64,000 bases of DNA from Duganella sp. CF402. GTDB lineage: Bacteria > Pseudomonadota > Gammaproteobacteria > Burkholderiales > Burkholderiaceae_D. The stretch spans positions 35,674-99,673 of the forward strand of contig NZ_FOBG01000006.1 in NCBI RefSeq assembly GCF_900109645.1. The letters run 5' to 3'. A program made the translations under genes and the position numbers. Position 1 is the first letter of the stretch. Each line of letters begins with the position of its first letter. Shown here piece by piece: positions 8,167 to 16,493 of the stretch. The notes beneath the pieces were generated by a model that was given only the letters and a program-made list of their open reading frames with translations, made no database searches and was not told the DNA's origin.

Positions 8167-8910
8167 CTAACGGTGCAGCCATTGTTTCTGAAGGCGCGCA
8201 AAAGTGCCGTCCCGCTTCATCGCGTCCAGCGCCTGCCGCCAGCGCGCCACTTGCGCTTCGGGGGCGTCGGGCGGAAAGGTCAGGTAGCTCTGGGTGCTCA
8301 TCAGGGGCAGCAGCGGCACCACGGTATCGGCCGCTACCCCGGCCTGTTTCAGCAGGGTGTCCAGTTGCTCCTGGTCGGTCACCATCGCCTGCCGGCGCCC
8401 GGCCAGCAGCATGGTCAGCATCACGCGCGCGGTGCCGACCGGCTCCAGGTTGGTGAAGCCGGCGGCGGCCAGATATTCGTAGGAGTAGAACTCGCGCGGC
8501 AGCAGGATGCCGTCCAGTTTGCGCGCATCGTCCAGCGCTTGCAGATGCAGGCCGGCGCTGCGCAGCGCGTACAGGTGGGTGTGCGTTTCCAGCAACGGCC
8601 CTACCCACTTGAAGAGCGTCTCGCGCGACGGCGTGCGCTTGGGGCAGGCCAGCACCACGTTCTCGCCAGCCAGCGCGGTGCGGTAGGCGCGTACCCACGG
8701 CACCACCTGCAGCGGTGCACGGTCGCCGATGCGGCGCTGGATGTCCTTGACCACTTCGGCGCAAAAGCCGCTAATCACGCCGTCGCGCTGGAAGAACAGC
8801 GGCGCGGCATCGGCGCCAAGAATGCGCAGCGGCCCCTGGGCCGCCGTCGCAGGCAGCGGCGCCGCCGATATTGCCAGCAGCAGCGCCACGGCCCAGGTTC
8901 TACAGCGCAT
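8167..8910 (-). CDS. Small periplasmic solute-binding protein (family 3), copy A
   Basis: 247 residues. Signal peptide MRCRTWAVALLLAISAAPLPATAA, then a family 3 (amino-acid type) binding fold: LRILGADAAPLFFQRDGVISGFCAEVVKDIQRR, PWVRAYRTAL and a C-terminal RWRQALDAMKRDGTFARLQKQW helix. Ribosome site AAGGA lies before the ATG. It is paralogous to 8934-9686, 23 bases upstream. No ABC permease or ATPase gene is near; the neighbours are three MCP genes. Such orphan binding proteins can feed a transporter elsewhere or present a ligand to a receptor; the cluster position favours the second, but this is inference. The ligand is not predictable from sequence. Confidence 0.85.
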   Translation of the reverse strand: MRCRTWAVALLLAISAAPLPATAAQGPLRILGADAAPLFFQRDGVISGFCAEVVKDIQRRIGDRAPLQVVPWVRAYRTALAGENVVLACPKRTPSRETLFKWVGPLLETHTHLYALRSAGLHLQALDDARKLDGILLPREFYSYEYLAAAGFTNLEPVGTARVMLTMLLAGRRQAMVTDQEQLDTLLKQAGVAADTVVPLLPLMSTQSYLTFPPDAPEAQVARWRQALDAMKRDGTFARLQKQWLHR

Positions 8911-8933
8911 TGCTCATCCTTCTCACCAAGGGG

Positions 8934-9686
8934 TTAGCGGCGCGGCAGCAGCGCGGTTCCGTCCGGGAACCACTGGCGCTGCAGGCGCGCCAGCGCGCCG
9001 TCGCGCTTCATCCTGTCCAGCGCTTGCTGCCATTGTGCCACCTGGCTGTCCGGCGCGTCGAGCGCGAATGTGAAGTAGCTTTGGATACTCATCAGTTTCA
9101 GCACCGGCTCCACCTGGTCTGCGTCGGCCCCGGCCTGTTCCAGCAGCGCCGGCAACTGCTCGCGGTCCAGTACCATCACCGGACGGCGGCCCGCCAGCAG
9201 CATGGCCAGCATGGTTTGCGATGAGTTCACCGGTTCGAGATTGGTAAAGCCGGCGTCGCGCAGGTATTGGTAGGAGTAGAAATCGCGCGGCACCAGAATG
9301 CCCTCCAGCGCGCGTGCCTCGTTCAGCGACGACAGGTGGATGCGCGAACGGCGCAACGCGTAGAACATGCTTTCCGATTCCAGCACCGGCCCGACCCACT
9401 TGAAGCGCGGCTCGCGCTCCGGCGTGCGCTTGGGGCACAGCAGGACCACGTTGGCGCCGTCCATGCCCATGCGGTAGGCGCGCGCCCACGGCATCAGTTC
9501 AATGTGCGTGGTATCGCCGACGCGGCGCTGCAGTTCGCGGATCAGTTCCACGCAATACCCAGTAATGGCACCGTCGCGCGTGAAACTCAGCGGCGGTATG
9601 CCCGAGGCGATGATGCGCAGCGGCTCGCGCGCCGGCGCCAGCGCCGCTGCCAGCAGCAAGACCAGAAGCAGCACGGCGCGGCACAC
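8934..9686 (-). CDS. Small periplasmic solute-binding protein (family 3), copy B
   Basis: 250 residues with a GTG start at 9686; GAGGA lies 6 bases before it and the ATG seen at 9693 is in another frame. Signal peptide MCRAVLLLVLLLAAALAPA, then LRIIASGIPPLSFTRDGAITGYCVELIRELQRR and PWARAYRMGM as in copy A, with shared segments such as CPKRTP, FYSYQYL and AGFTNLEPV. This is a tandem duplicate that has diverged. It begins 9 bases after the stop of the MCP gene 9696-11384, so it is surely in the same transcript. Family 3 proteins bind amino acids or similar small molecules. No transport partners are present in the window. Confidence 0.85.
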   Translation of the reverse strand: MCRAVLLLVLLLAAALAPAREPLRIIASGIPPLSFTRDGAITGYCVELIRELQRRVGDTTHIELMPWARAYRMGMDGANVVLLCPKRTPEREPRFKWVGPVLESESMFYALRRSRIHLSSLNEARALEGILVPRDFYSYQYLRDAGFTNLEPVNSSQTMLAMLLAGRRPVMVLDREQLPALLEQAGADADQVEPVLKLMSIQSYFTFALDAPDSQVAQWQQALDRMKRDGALARLQRQWFPDGTALLPRR

Positions 9687-9695
9687 GGCGCATCC

Positions 9696-11384
9696 TCAGA
9701 ACTTGACGAAGTTGGTTTCGTCCGGATCGCTCATTTCCGGCATGCGCCGGCTGGCGAAGTTATTGCTCAGGCGAGCCGGCTTGCCGGGCTTGCGCCGCGC
9801 CGGCCCCTGCGTCTGCGTCGCCGGTTTGTGCAGGGAACCGGACAGGCGGAAGAAGGACATGGTCTGCTGCAGTTGCTCCGCCTGGCCGCTCATCTCTTCC
9901 GCCGTCGCCGCCAGTTCTTCCGAACTCGATGCATTCTGCTGGGTGGTCTGGCTCAGCTGCGTGACCGCCGCGTTGATCTGCCCCACGCCCGACGATTGCT
10001 CTTCCGACGACGCGGTAATCTCCTGCACCAGGTTGGAGGTGCGGCGGATGTTGGGCACCATCGCGTCCAGCAGGCGGCCGGCCTTCTCGGCCAGCTCCAC
10101 GCTGCTGCTGGCGACCTGCTCGATTTCCTGCGCCGCCACCTGGCTGCGTTCGGCCAGCTTGCGCACCTCGGCCGCCACCACCGCGAAGCCCTTGCCATGC
10201 TCGCCGGCGCGCGCCGCCTCGATCGCCGCGTTCAGCGCCAGCAGGTTGGTCTGGTACGCGATATCGTCGATGATGCTGATTTTCTTGGCGATCTGCTGCA
10301 TCGCCGCCACGGTCGACTTGACCGCCTCGCCGCCTTCCTGCGCTTCCAGCGCCGCCTTGCTGGCGATGCCGTCGGTGACCTTGGCGTTCTCTGTGTTCTG
10401 CGCGATGGAAGCCGTCATCTGTTCGACCGAGGCGCTGGTCTGCTCGGTGCCCGCAGCCTGCTCGCTGGCGGCCTGCGACAGCGACTGCGCGGTGGCGCTC
10501 ACCTCTTCCGAGGCCGAGGCCAGCGCCTCGGCGCCGTTGTTCACCTCATCCACCACCTGCGACAGTTTGTCGATCATGCCTTTCATGGCCGCCAGCAGGC
10601 TGCTACTGTCGCCTGCCTTGAGTGCCACCTCGACCCGCAGGTCGCCATCCGCCACCTGGCGCACGATGTCGGCCGCGTAGGCCGGGTCGCCGCCCAGCTG
10701 CTTCATGATGTCGCGCAGGATCAGCAGGCCCAAAGCCACCAGCACCAGCAGCGCCGCACTGGATGCGGTGTACATCCGCGAGGTGGCGGCGGCCGAGGCG
10801 GCGTCGGCTTCCTTGACGGCGTCGTCGCCGTACTTGGCGTTCATGTCGACCAGCTTTTCCAGATTGGTTTCCACCTCGTGGAAGTTGTTGCGGTTCTCGA
10901 CCAGGTTGTTATGCAGCGCGACGAACAGCTCCTTGCGCTTGCCGGCTTCGGCGTTCTGGATCTGCGTCAGGATGTTGCCGAATTCGTTGTTCTTGGCCTT
11001 CCACGCATCCCAGCCCTTGACGAAGACCTTCCACACCGCCGCCTCCTCCGGCGTTTGCGGCAGCGGTTCGTAGATCTTCCAGGCCTTGTCGATCTGCTCG
11101 AACAACTCGTTGCGGCGCTTGATCTGCTGGGTGATTTCCGCTGTGTTCTCGGGGAACATGGCGGTCGCGTCGGCAGCCCGGTTGGCGGAGCGGATGCCGG
11201 TCTTGGCCTCGTTCATACTCATCAGCGACTGCACCGACGGCATGCGGTTGCGGCCTATTTCAGCCAGCATCTCGCCTTGCTTCTTCAGGCCCATAAAGGC
11301 AATCAGGACCACCACCAGCAATGCCAGCACGGCGACGCCCAGCAGCGTCAGGATCTTGGTGCGGACGGTAACGTTTGCGAACAT
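9696..11384 (-). CDS. Methyl-accepting chemotaxis protein (4-helix-bundle sensor, HAMP)
   Basis: 562 residues; AGGAGA precedes the ATG. Membrane segment 1 at about residues 12-31, an alpha-helical periplasmic sensor with KAWKIYEPLPQTPEEAAVW, membrane segment 2 near 212-230, a HAMP region containing LGGDPAYAADIVRQVADGDL, and the signalling domain with IAYQTNLLALNAAIEAARAG. The C-terminus is DETNFVKF, where NFVKF fits the relaxed pattern x-[HFYW]-x-x-[HFYW] of CheR/CheB-tethering pentapeptides. It is a tandem paralogue of 11912-13594, with a 95-base identical stretch in the signalling domain. Cytoplasmic adaptor CheW is encoded directly upstream. Confidence 0.95.
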   Translation of the reverse strand: MFANVTVRTKILTLLGVAVLALLVVVLIAFMGLKKQGEMLAEIGRNRMPSVQSLMSMNEAKTGIRSANRAADATAMFPENTAEITQQIKRRNELFEQIDKAWKIYEPLPQTPEEAAVWKVFVKGWDAWKAKNNEFGNILTQIQNAEAGKRKELFVALHNNLVENRNNFHEVETNLEKLVDMNAKYGDDAVKEADAASAAATSRMYTASSAALLVLVALGLLILRDIMKQLGGDPAYAADIVRQVADGDLRVEVALKAGDSSSLLAAMKGMIDKLSQVVDEVNNGAEALASASEEVSATAQSLSQAASEQAAGTEQTSASVEQMTASIAQNTENAKVTDGIASKAALEAQEGGEAVKSTVAAMQQIAKKISIIDDIAYQTNLLALNAAIEAARAGEHGKGFAVVAAEVRKLAERSQVAAQEIEQVASSSVELAEKAGRLLDAMVPNIRRTSNLVQEITASSEEQSSGVGQINAAVTQLSQTTQQNASSSEELAATAEEMSGQAEQLQQTMSFFRLSGSLHKPATQTQGPARRKPGKPARLSNNFASRRMPEMSDPDETNFVKF

Positions 11385-11392
11385 GATGTCTC

Positions 11393-11899
11393 CTAAGGGA
11401 TTTGCGCGACGAACTCCTGCAGATGTAACGTCGATACCACGTGCTGCACATTGAGCAGCAAGATGAAGCGCCCATTGACCTTGCCGATGCCGTTCAGCAG
11501 ATCGGCTTTCACCGCGCCGAAGCGTGGCGCCGGCTCGATGTCGCCGCCGGGGATGTCGAGCACCGCGTTGACCGCGTCGACCAGGATGCCGATCACGAAC
11601 GGCCCCTCTTCGACTTCCACCTCGACCACGATGATGCAGGTGCGCTTGCTGATGGCGGACGTCTCGCGTTCGAGCCGCCGCGCCAGGTCCAGCACCGGCA
11701 CCGCCGTGCCGCGCAGGTTGATCACGCCGCAGATCGACGGCGGCATCTGCGGCACCGGCGTCACGCCCGCGTACTCGAGGATCTCGCGCACCGACAGGAT
11801 CCCCATCGCAAACATATCCTGCCCCAGCATGAAGCTCAGGTACTGGGACGACACCGGCAACGGCGCCGGCGGCGTGTCAACTACGGTCAAGGTGCTCAT
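11393..11899 (-). CDS. cheW: CheW-type chemotaxis adaptor (MCP-adjacent copy)
   Basis: 168 residues from the ATG at 11899, which has GAGG 8 bases upstream; a GTG directly before it is less likely. The CheW fold is clear: YLSFMLGQDMFAMGILSVREILEY, then VINLRGTAVPVLDL and the C-terminal RFILLLNVQHVV. It couples receptors to CheA. It stands between two MCP genes (8 and 12 bases away) and is the second cheW of the cluster, the other being next to cheA at 17315. The two CheW proteins may serve different receptors or stabilise array rings; the sequence does not decide. Confidence 0.94.
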   Translation of the reverse strand: MSTLTVVDTPPAPLPVSSQYLSFMLGQDMFAMGILSVREILEYAGVTPVPQMPPSICGVINLRGTAVPVLDLARRLERETSAISKRTCIIVVEVEVEEGPFVIGILVDAVNAVLDIPGGDIEPAPRFGAVKADLLNGIGKVNGRFILLLNVQHVVSTLHLQEFVAQIP

Positions 11900-11911
11900 C
11901 ACCAGCCTCGC

Positions 11912-13594
11912 TTAGAATTTGACGAAGTGCGACTCATCCGGTTCGTTCATCTCGCTCATGCGGCGGCTGCTCAGCGCACTCACCGGCGTGCGGCCGCGCG
12001 GCGGCTTGCGGGCCGGGATCACCGGTGCCCGCGTGAGCGACGAGGAACCGGCCAGCTTGAAGAAGGACATGGTCTGCTGCAGCTGTTCCGCCTGGCTGCT
12101 CATCTCTTCCGCCGTCGCCGCCAGTTCTTCCGAGCTCGAGGCGTTCTGCTGGGTGGTCTGGCTCAGCTGCGTGACCGCCGCGTTGATCTGGCCGACGCCG
12201 GCCGACTGCTCTTCCGACGCCGCCGTGATTTCCTGCACCAGGTTGGAGGTGCGGCGGATGTTCGGCACCATCTCACCGAGCAGCTGGCCGGCCTTCTCCG
12301 CCAGTTCGACACTGCTGGACGCCACTTGTTCAATTTCCTGCGCCGCCACCTGGCTGCGTTCGGCCAGCTTGCGCACCTCGGCCGCCACCACCGCGAAGCC
12401 CTTGCCATGCTCGCCGGCGCGCGCCGCTTCGATCGCCGCGTTCAGCGCCAGCAGATTGGTCTGGTAAGCGATGTCGTCGATGATGCTGATCTTCTTGGCG
12501 ATCTGCTGCATCGCCGCCACGGTCGACTTGACCGCCTCGCCGCCTTCCTGCGCTTCCACCGCCGCCTTGCTGGCGATGCCGTCGGTGACCTTGGCGTTCT
12601 CGGTGTTTTGCGCAATCGAGGCCGTCATCTGCTCAACCGAGGCGCTGGTCTCTTCAGTGCCGGCGGCCTGCTCGCTGGCCGCCTGCGACAGCGACTGCGC
12701 GGTAGCGCTCACCTCTTCCGAGGCCGAGGCCAGCGCTTCGGCGCCGTTGTTCACTTCCTGCACCACGTGCGACAACTTCTCGATCATACCCTTCATTGCC
12801 GCCAGCAGGCTGCTGGTATCGCCAGGCTTGACGTCGACATCAACGCGCAGGTCGCCGTCGGCCACCTGGCGCACGATCTCGGCCGCATACGATGGATCGC
12901 CGCCCAGCTGTTTCATGATGCCGGCCAGGATCACCAGGCCAATCGCCACCAGCAGCGCCAGCGCCACGCCGGACGCCAGGTACATGGTGTTCATGGCCTT
13001 GGCCGACGACTCATCCGCGTGACGGACCGCGTCGTTGCCGTAGCCGACGTTCAGCTCCACCAGCTTGTTCAGGCTTTCCTCGGCCTCGCGGAAGGCGGCG
13101 CTGTTGTCCTTCAGCGTGGCGTGCAGCGTCAGGAACAGTTCCTTGCGCTTGGCCGGTTCGGCGCGCGTGATCTGGTTGCCAAGCTCGCTGATCTGCATGT
13201 CGCGCTGCTTCCACGCATCCCACTGCTTGACGAAGACATTCCACACTTTCTCCTCTTCCGGCTCTTGCGGCAGCGGATCGTAGATCTTCCAGGCCTTGTC
13301 GGCGCGGGCCCAGGCTTCCTGCTTGCGCTTGATCTCGTGGGCGATGCCGCTGACGTCCTCCGGGGTGCTCGACATGGCGTCGATGGCGCGGCTGGCCGAA
13401 CGCACCGCCGTCTGCGCCTCGCTGATGGTGAGCAGCGTCTGCACCGACGGCAGCCGGTTGGCGCCGATTTCAGCCAGCATCAGCCCCTGCGTCTTCATGC
13501 CGGCAAAGGCGATCAGCACCACCGTCACCAGCGCGGCGACCGCTACCCCCAGCAAAATCAAAATCTTGGTCCGTACCTGCAATGTCGACAGCAT
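11912..13594 (-). CDS. Methyl-accepting chemotaxis protein (4-helix-bundle sensor, HAMP), paralogue
   Basis: 560 residues; GAGGGG precedes the ATG at 13594. Architecture is as in 9696-11384: membrane segment 1 (residues 12-31), periplasmic helices with KAWKIYDPLPQEPEEEKVW, membrane segment 2 near 212-230, HAMP with LGGDPSYAAEIVRQVADGDL, and the signalling tip IAYQTNLLALNAAIEAARAG. The C-terminus DESHFVKF again ends in an aromatic-x-x-aromatic pentapeptide. The signalling half is almost identical to its sister while the sensor halves differ much more, suggesting duplicated receptors with different ligands or signals and possible gene conversion of the signalling part. Confidence 0.95.
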   Translation of the reverse strand: MLSTLQVRTKILILLGVAVAALVTVVLIAFAGMKTQGLMLAEIGANRLPSVQTLLTISEAQTAVRSASRAIDAMSSTPEDVSGIAHEIKRKQEAWARADKAWKIYDPLPQEPEEEKVWNVFVKQWDAWKQRDMQISELGNQITRAEPAKRKELFLTLHATLKDNSAAFREAEESLNKLVELNVGYGNDAVRHADESSAKAMNTMYLASGVALALLVAIGLVILAGIMKQLGGDPSYAAEIVRQVADGDLRVDVDVKPGDTSSLLAAMKGMIEKLSHVVQEVNNGAEALASASEEVSATAQSLSQAASEQAAGTEETSASVEQMTASIAQNTENAKVTDGIASKAAVEAQEGGEAVKSTVAAMQQIAKKISIIDDIAYQTNLLALNAAIEAARAGEHGKGFAVVAAEVRKLAERSQVAAQEIEQVASSSVELAEKAGQLLGEMVPNIRRTSNLVQEITAASEEQSAGVGQINAAVTQLSQTTQQNASSSEELAATAEEMSSQAEQLQQTMSFFKLAGSSSLTRAPVIPARKPPRGRTPVSALSSRRMSEMNEPDESHFVKF

Positions 13595-13621
13595 TAAAAT
13601 CCCCTCTAGCTTTAGTTATGT

Positions 13622-14905
13622 TTATTCCTCGCCTGCCAGCGCACGCAATCTGCGCCTGTCCTGCCGGATCCACCCCACCAGCTCTTCAGCGGGCATGGGC
13701 TTGGCCAGCAAGTACCCCTGTGCCATGTCGCAACCGAGGTCGCGCAACAGCTTCCAGTCTTCCACCGTTTCCACCCCTTCGGCCACCGTGGCCACGCCCA
13801 GGCTCTGGCCCAGGTCGAGCGCACTTTTCAGCACCATGTGGCGATTCGGCCATTGCGCCGCGCCGTTGACGAAGGCGCGGTCGATCTTCAATTCCGTGAA
13901 CGGGCAGCGCGCGAACTGCTGCATGGACGAATAGCCGATGCCGAAATCGTCCATCGCCAGCCCGTAGCCGGCCAGCCGCAGCCGGCCCATATTGGTCAAG
14001 GCCTGCGACAGCTGGCGCATCACGCTGGTCTCGGTCACCTCCCACACCAGCACCGAGGGCGACACGCCGGACTTCGATACCCGCGCCATCAGGCGGTCGA
14101 TGAAGCTGCGGTCGGCCAGGTTGTCGGCCGACAGGTTGATCGACACCGTCAGCGGCGGCAAGCCGTGCGCCTGCCAGTCGATGATGCGGTCGAGCACCTG
14201 CTGCACCAGGTCCAGCGTGAAGTCGGCCATGATGGGATGACCTTCCAGCGTATCGATGAAGTGTGCCGGCGACAGCAGGCCGCGCTGCGGATGCTTCCAG
14301 CGCGCCAGCGCTTCCAGGCCTTTCAGGTGGCCGTTCTGCATGGCGATCTTGGGCTGGAACCACGGCACGAATTCGCGCCGCGTCAGCGCCTGCGCCAGTT
14401 GTTCCAGCGAGGCTTGCGGTGGCAGCGACTGCGACACCGGCGGCGCGCAACCGGCGCCGCGGCCGCTGGCCTTGCACAGCAGCTGCGTCAGCGAATCGAG
14501 CTGCACCGGCTTGAGCAAGGTGCCCAGCAGGCCGATGGAGGCATCCTCGCACGCCATGCTCTCGATGATTTCCAGCAGGCGTGGATCACGCGCGCTGACC
14601 ACGATCAGGTTTTCCGTCAGGCGCCGCTCGCGCAGCTGGCATGTCAGTTCGATGCCGTCCATGCCTGGCATCTCGAGATCGGTCAGCACCAGGTACAGCG
14701 GCTGCTCCTGCTGTTCCAGCACGCGCAAGGCTTCGTTGCCGTCGCCCGCTTCCAGCACTTCGCCGAAGTTCAGCTGGCGCAGCAGGCCGACCAGGTAGCC
14801 GCGCTGCACCACGCTGTCTTCCACCACCAGCACGCGGCGGCCGGTCCACGCGGGGGCGGCTTCTGCCTCTTCTGCTGCAACGGCGGCGGGCGTGGTATTC
14901 ATCAT
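13622..14905 (-). CDS. Response regulator with EAL c-di-GMP phosphodiesterase domain
   Basis: 427 residues. Receiver domain at about 22-140: acidic pocket VVEDS, phospho-acceptor D76 in LVLTDLEMPGMDG, conserved lysine in LLKPVQL. EAL domain at about 170-420: GLEALARW with E198, INLS, EVTET, AMDDFGIGYSS, LKID, VAEGVET and QGYLLAKP, so all metal- and substrate-binding residues for c-di-GMP hydrolysis appear present. The gene lies between cheB (2-base gap) and an MCP gene, in the middle of the che operon, so its likely phosphodonor is the cluster's CheA. The predicted role is to lower c-di-GMP when receptors activate the kinase. No own ribosome site is evident, so coupling to cheB is likely. Confidence 0.93.
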   Translation of the reverse strand: MMNTTPAAVAAEEAEAAPAWTGRRVLVVEDSVVQRGYLVGLLRQLNFGEVLEAGDGNEALRVLEQQEQPLYLVLTDLEMPGMDGIELTCQLRERRLTENLIVVSARDPRLLEIIESMACEDASIGLLGTLLKPVQLDSLTQLLCKASGRGAGCAPPVSQSLPPQASLEQLAQALTRREFVPWFQPKIAMQNGHLKGLEALARWKHPQRGLLSPAHFIDTLEGHPIMADFTLDLVQQVLDRIIDWQAHGLPPLTVSINLSADNLADRSFIDRLMARVSKSGVSPSVLVWEVTETSVMRQLSQALTNMGRLRLAGYGLAMDDFGIGYSSMQQFARCPFTELKIDRAFVNGAAQWPNRHMVLKSALDLGQSLGVATVAEGVETVEDWKLLRDLGCDMAQGYLLAKPMPAEELVGWIRQDRRRLRALAGEE

Positions 14906-14907
14906 GT

Positions 14908-15981
14908 TCAGTATTGCAGCTGCTGCAGGATTTCGCGATAGATCGCGTTCAGCGGCACCGATTTCTCGACCGCGCCTTTTTTCACCGCTTCCTTCGGCAT
15001 GCCGTACACCACGCAGCTGGCTTCATCCTGCGCCACGGTGCGGGCGCCGGCCTTCAGCATTTCCAGCAGGCCGGCGGCGCCATCATCGCCCATGCCGGTC
15101 ATGATCACGCCCAGCGCGTTGGCGCCGGCCGCGCGCGCGGCGGAACGGAACAGCACATCGACCGACGGCCGGTGGCGATTGACCAGCGGCCCATCCACCA
15201 CCTCGACAAAATACTGCGCGCCGGTGCGGCGCAGCAGCATGTGCTTGCCGCCGGGCGCGATCAGCACCTGGCCTTGCAGCACGCGATCGTTATTGGCCGC
15301 CTCCTTGACCCTCACCTCGCACACGCTGTCGAGCCGCGCGGCGAAAGCGGCGGTGAATTTTTCCGGCATGTGCTGCACTACCACGATGCCGGGCGACACG
15401 CGCGGCAGGGAGGTCAGCACTTCCTCCAGTGCCTGGGTGCCGCCGGTGGAGGTGCCAATCGCCACCACGCGCTCGGTGGTGGCGGTCATCGGCCGCACAG
15501 TTTCCGGCGGCAGGACGGCGTCGGCGTTGAGCTTGGCGGTGACCGGCGGCGGCGCCGGCCGGTTGGCCAGCTTGCCGACGCGGGCGCCAGCGGCAGCGCG
15601 CACCGCCGACACCAGCTCGTCCGAGCTATCGTGCAGGAACTGCTTGAGATCCAGGCGCGGCTTGGTGATGATGGCCACCGCGCCGGCCGTCAGCGCCTCC
15701 ACCGAGGTTTGTGCGCCCTTCTCGGTCAGGGTCGAGCAGATCACCACTGGCGTCGGCCGTTCGGCCATCAGCTTGCGCAGGAAGGTGATGCCATCCATCT
15801 TCGGCATTTCCACGTCCAGCACCAGCACGTCCGGCCACTGGTTCTTCATGCGCTCCATCGCCAGCAAGGGATTGGCCACCGCGTGGGTGACGGTGATGCC
15901 GGGCGCCGCGTTCAGCAGGCCGCTCAGCACCTGCCGCACCACGGCGGAATCGTCGACGATCATGACCTTGATGGGATTCAT
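14908..15981 (-). CDS. cheB: Chemotaxis protein-glutamate methylesterase/glutamine deamidase CheB
   Basis: 357 residues from the ATG at 15981, which overlaps the cheD stop by ATGA; an ATG 27 bases further upstream lies inside cheD and is less likely. Receiver domain with DD at 10-11, phosphorylated D56 (VLVLDVEMPKMDG) and a lysine in ITKPRLDL; linker rich in proline around 150-165; catalytic domain with S178 in GTSTGG, histidine in QHMPEKF and aspartate in MTGMGDDG. It removes methyl groups from receptor glutamates after phosphorylation by CheA, giving adaptation. It sits in the order cheR-cheD-cheB. Confidence 0.96.
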   Translation of the reverse strand: MNPIKVMIVDDSAVVRQVLSGLLNAAPGITVTHAVANPLLAMERMKNQWPDVLVLDVEMPKMDGITFLRKLMAERPTPVVICSTLTEKGAQTSVEALTAGAVAIITKPRLDLKQFLHDSSDELVSAVRAAAGARVGKLANRPAPPPVTAKLNADAVLPPETVRPMTATTERVVAIGTSTGGTQALEEVLTSLPRVSPGIVVVQHMPEKFTAAFAARLDSVCEVRVKEAANNDRVLQGQVLIAPGGKHMLLRRTGAQYFVEVVDGPLVNRHRPSVDVLFRSAARAAGANALGVIMTGMGDDGAAGLLEMLKAGARTVAQDEASCVVYGMPKEAVKKGAVEKSVPLNAIYREILQQLQY

Positions 15982-16493
15982 GCGCTCTTGGCTCCTGCGT
16001 TGCTCCATCCGGGTTCTGGCGGAACCTGCCGGCTCAACACCTCACCGCTGCGGATGGTGAAAATCAAATGACGGTGGCCTTCGCCGAACAGGCTTTCGGA
16101 CACCACGTGTATGCCGTGCTGCTGCAACATGCTACGCGCATAGTCGCCGTTCTGGGTGCCGATGTCGCGCACCTTGGCGCTGCGCGGGAACATGGCGCCG
16201 CCGCCGAAAATCTTGCCCTGGCACTGGGCCAGCGGCACGCCCCGCTGCGCCATGCCGTCCACCAGCAGCTGCATGGCGTCGGCGCCGTACATGCCCGGCT
16301 TGTCGGACGGACGGTCGGCCCTGCGCCGGCCGTGGCCCGGCAGCAGGAAGTGCGACATGGCGCCTATGCGCATGGCCGGATGCCACAGCGTGATCGACAC
16401 ACACGATCCCAGCAGCGTGCGCACGCGGTATTGCGCATCGCCGACGAAGTACTCGCCGGGCATCAGGAAAATGTCGATCAGTTTGTCGCTCAT
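15978..16493 (-). CDS. cheD: Chemoreceptor glutamine deamidase CheD
   Basis: 171 residues. The catalytic cysteine is in LGSCVSITLW and the histidine in GAMSHFLLP; the later GKIFGGGAMFP motif is typical of CheD. The ATG overlaps the cheR stop by four bases (ATGA) and its own stop overlaps cheB in the same way, so cheR-cheD-cheB are tightly coupled. CheD deamidates receptor glutamines and in some bacteria also partners with the phosphatase CheC. No CheC gene is present here. Confidence 0.95.
   Translation of the reverse strand: MSDKLIDIFLMPGEYFVGDAQYRVRTLLGSCVSITLWHPAMRIGAMSHFLLPGHGRRRADRPSDKPGMYGADAMQLLVDGMAQRGVPLAQCQGKIFGGGAMFPRSAKVRDIGTQNGDYARSMLQQHGIHVVSESLFGEGHRHLIFTIRSGEVLSRQVPPEPGWSNAGAKSA

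Noticed and set aside
8167..9686. Part of an ABC importer operon
   Set aside because: No permease or ATPase frame lies within the cluster on either strand.
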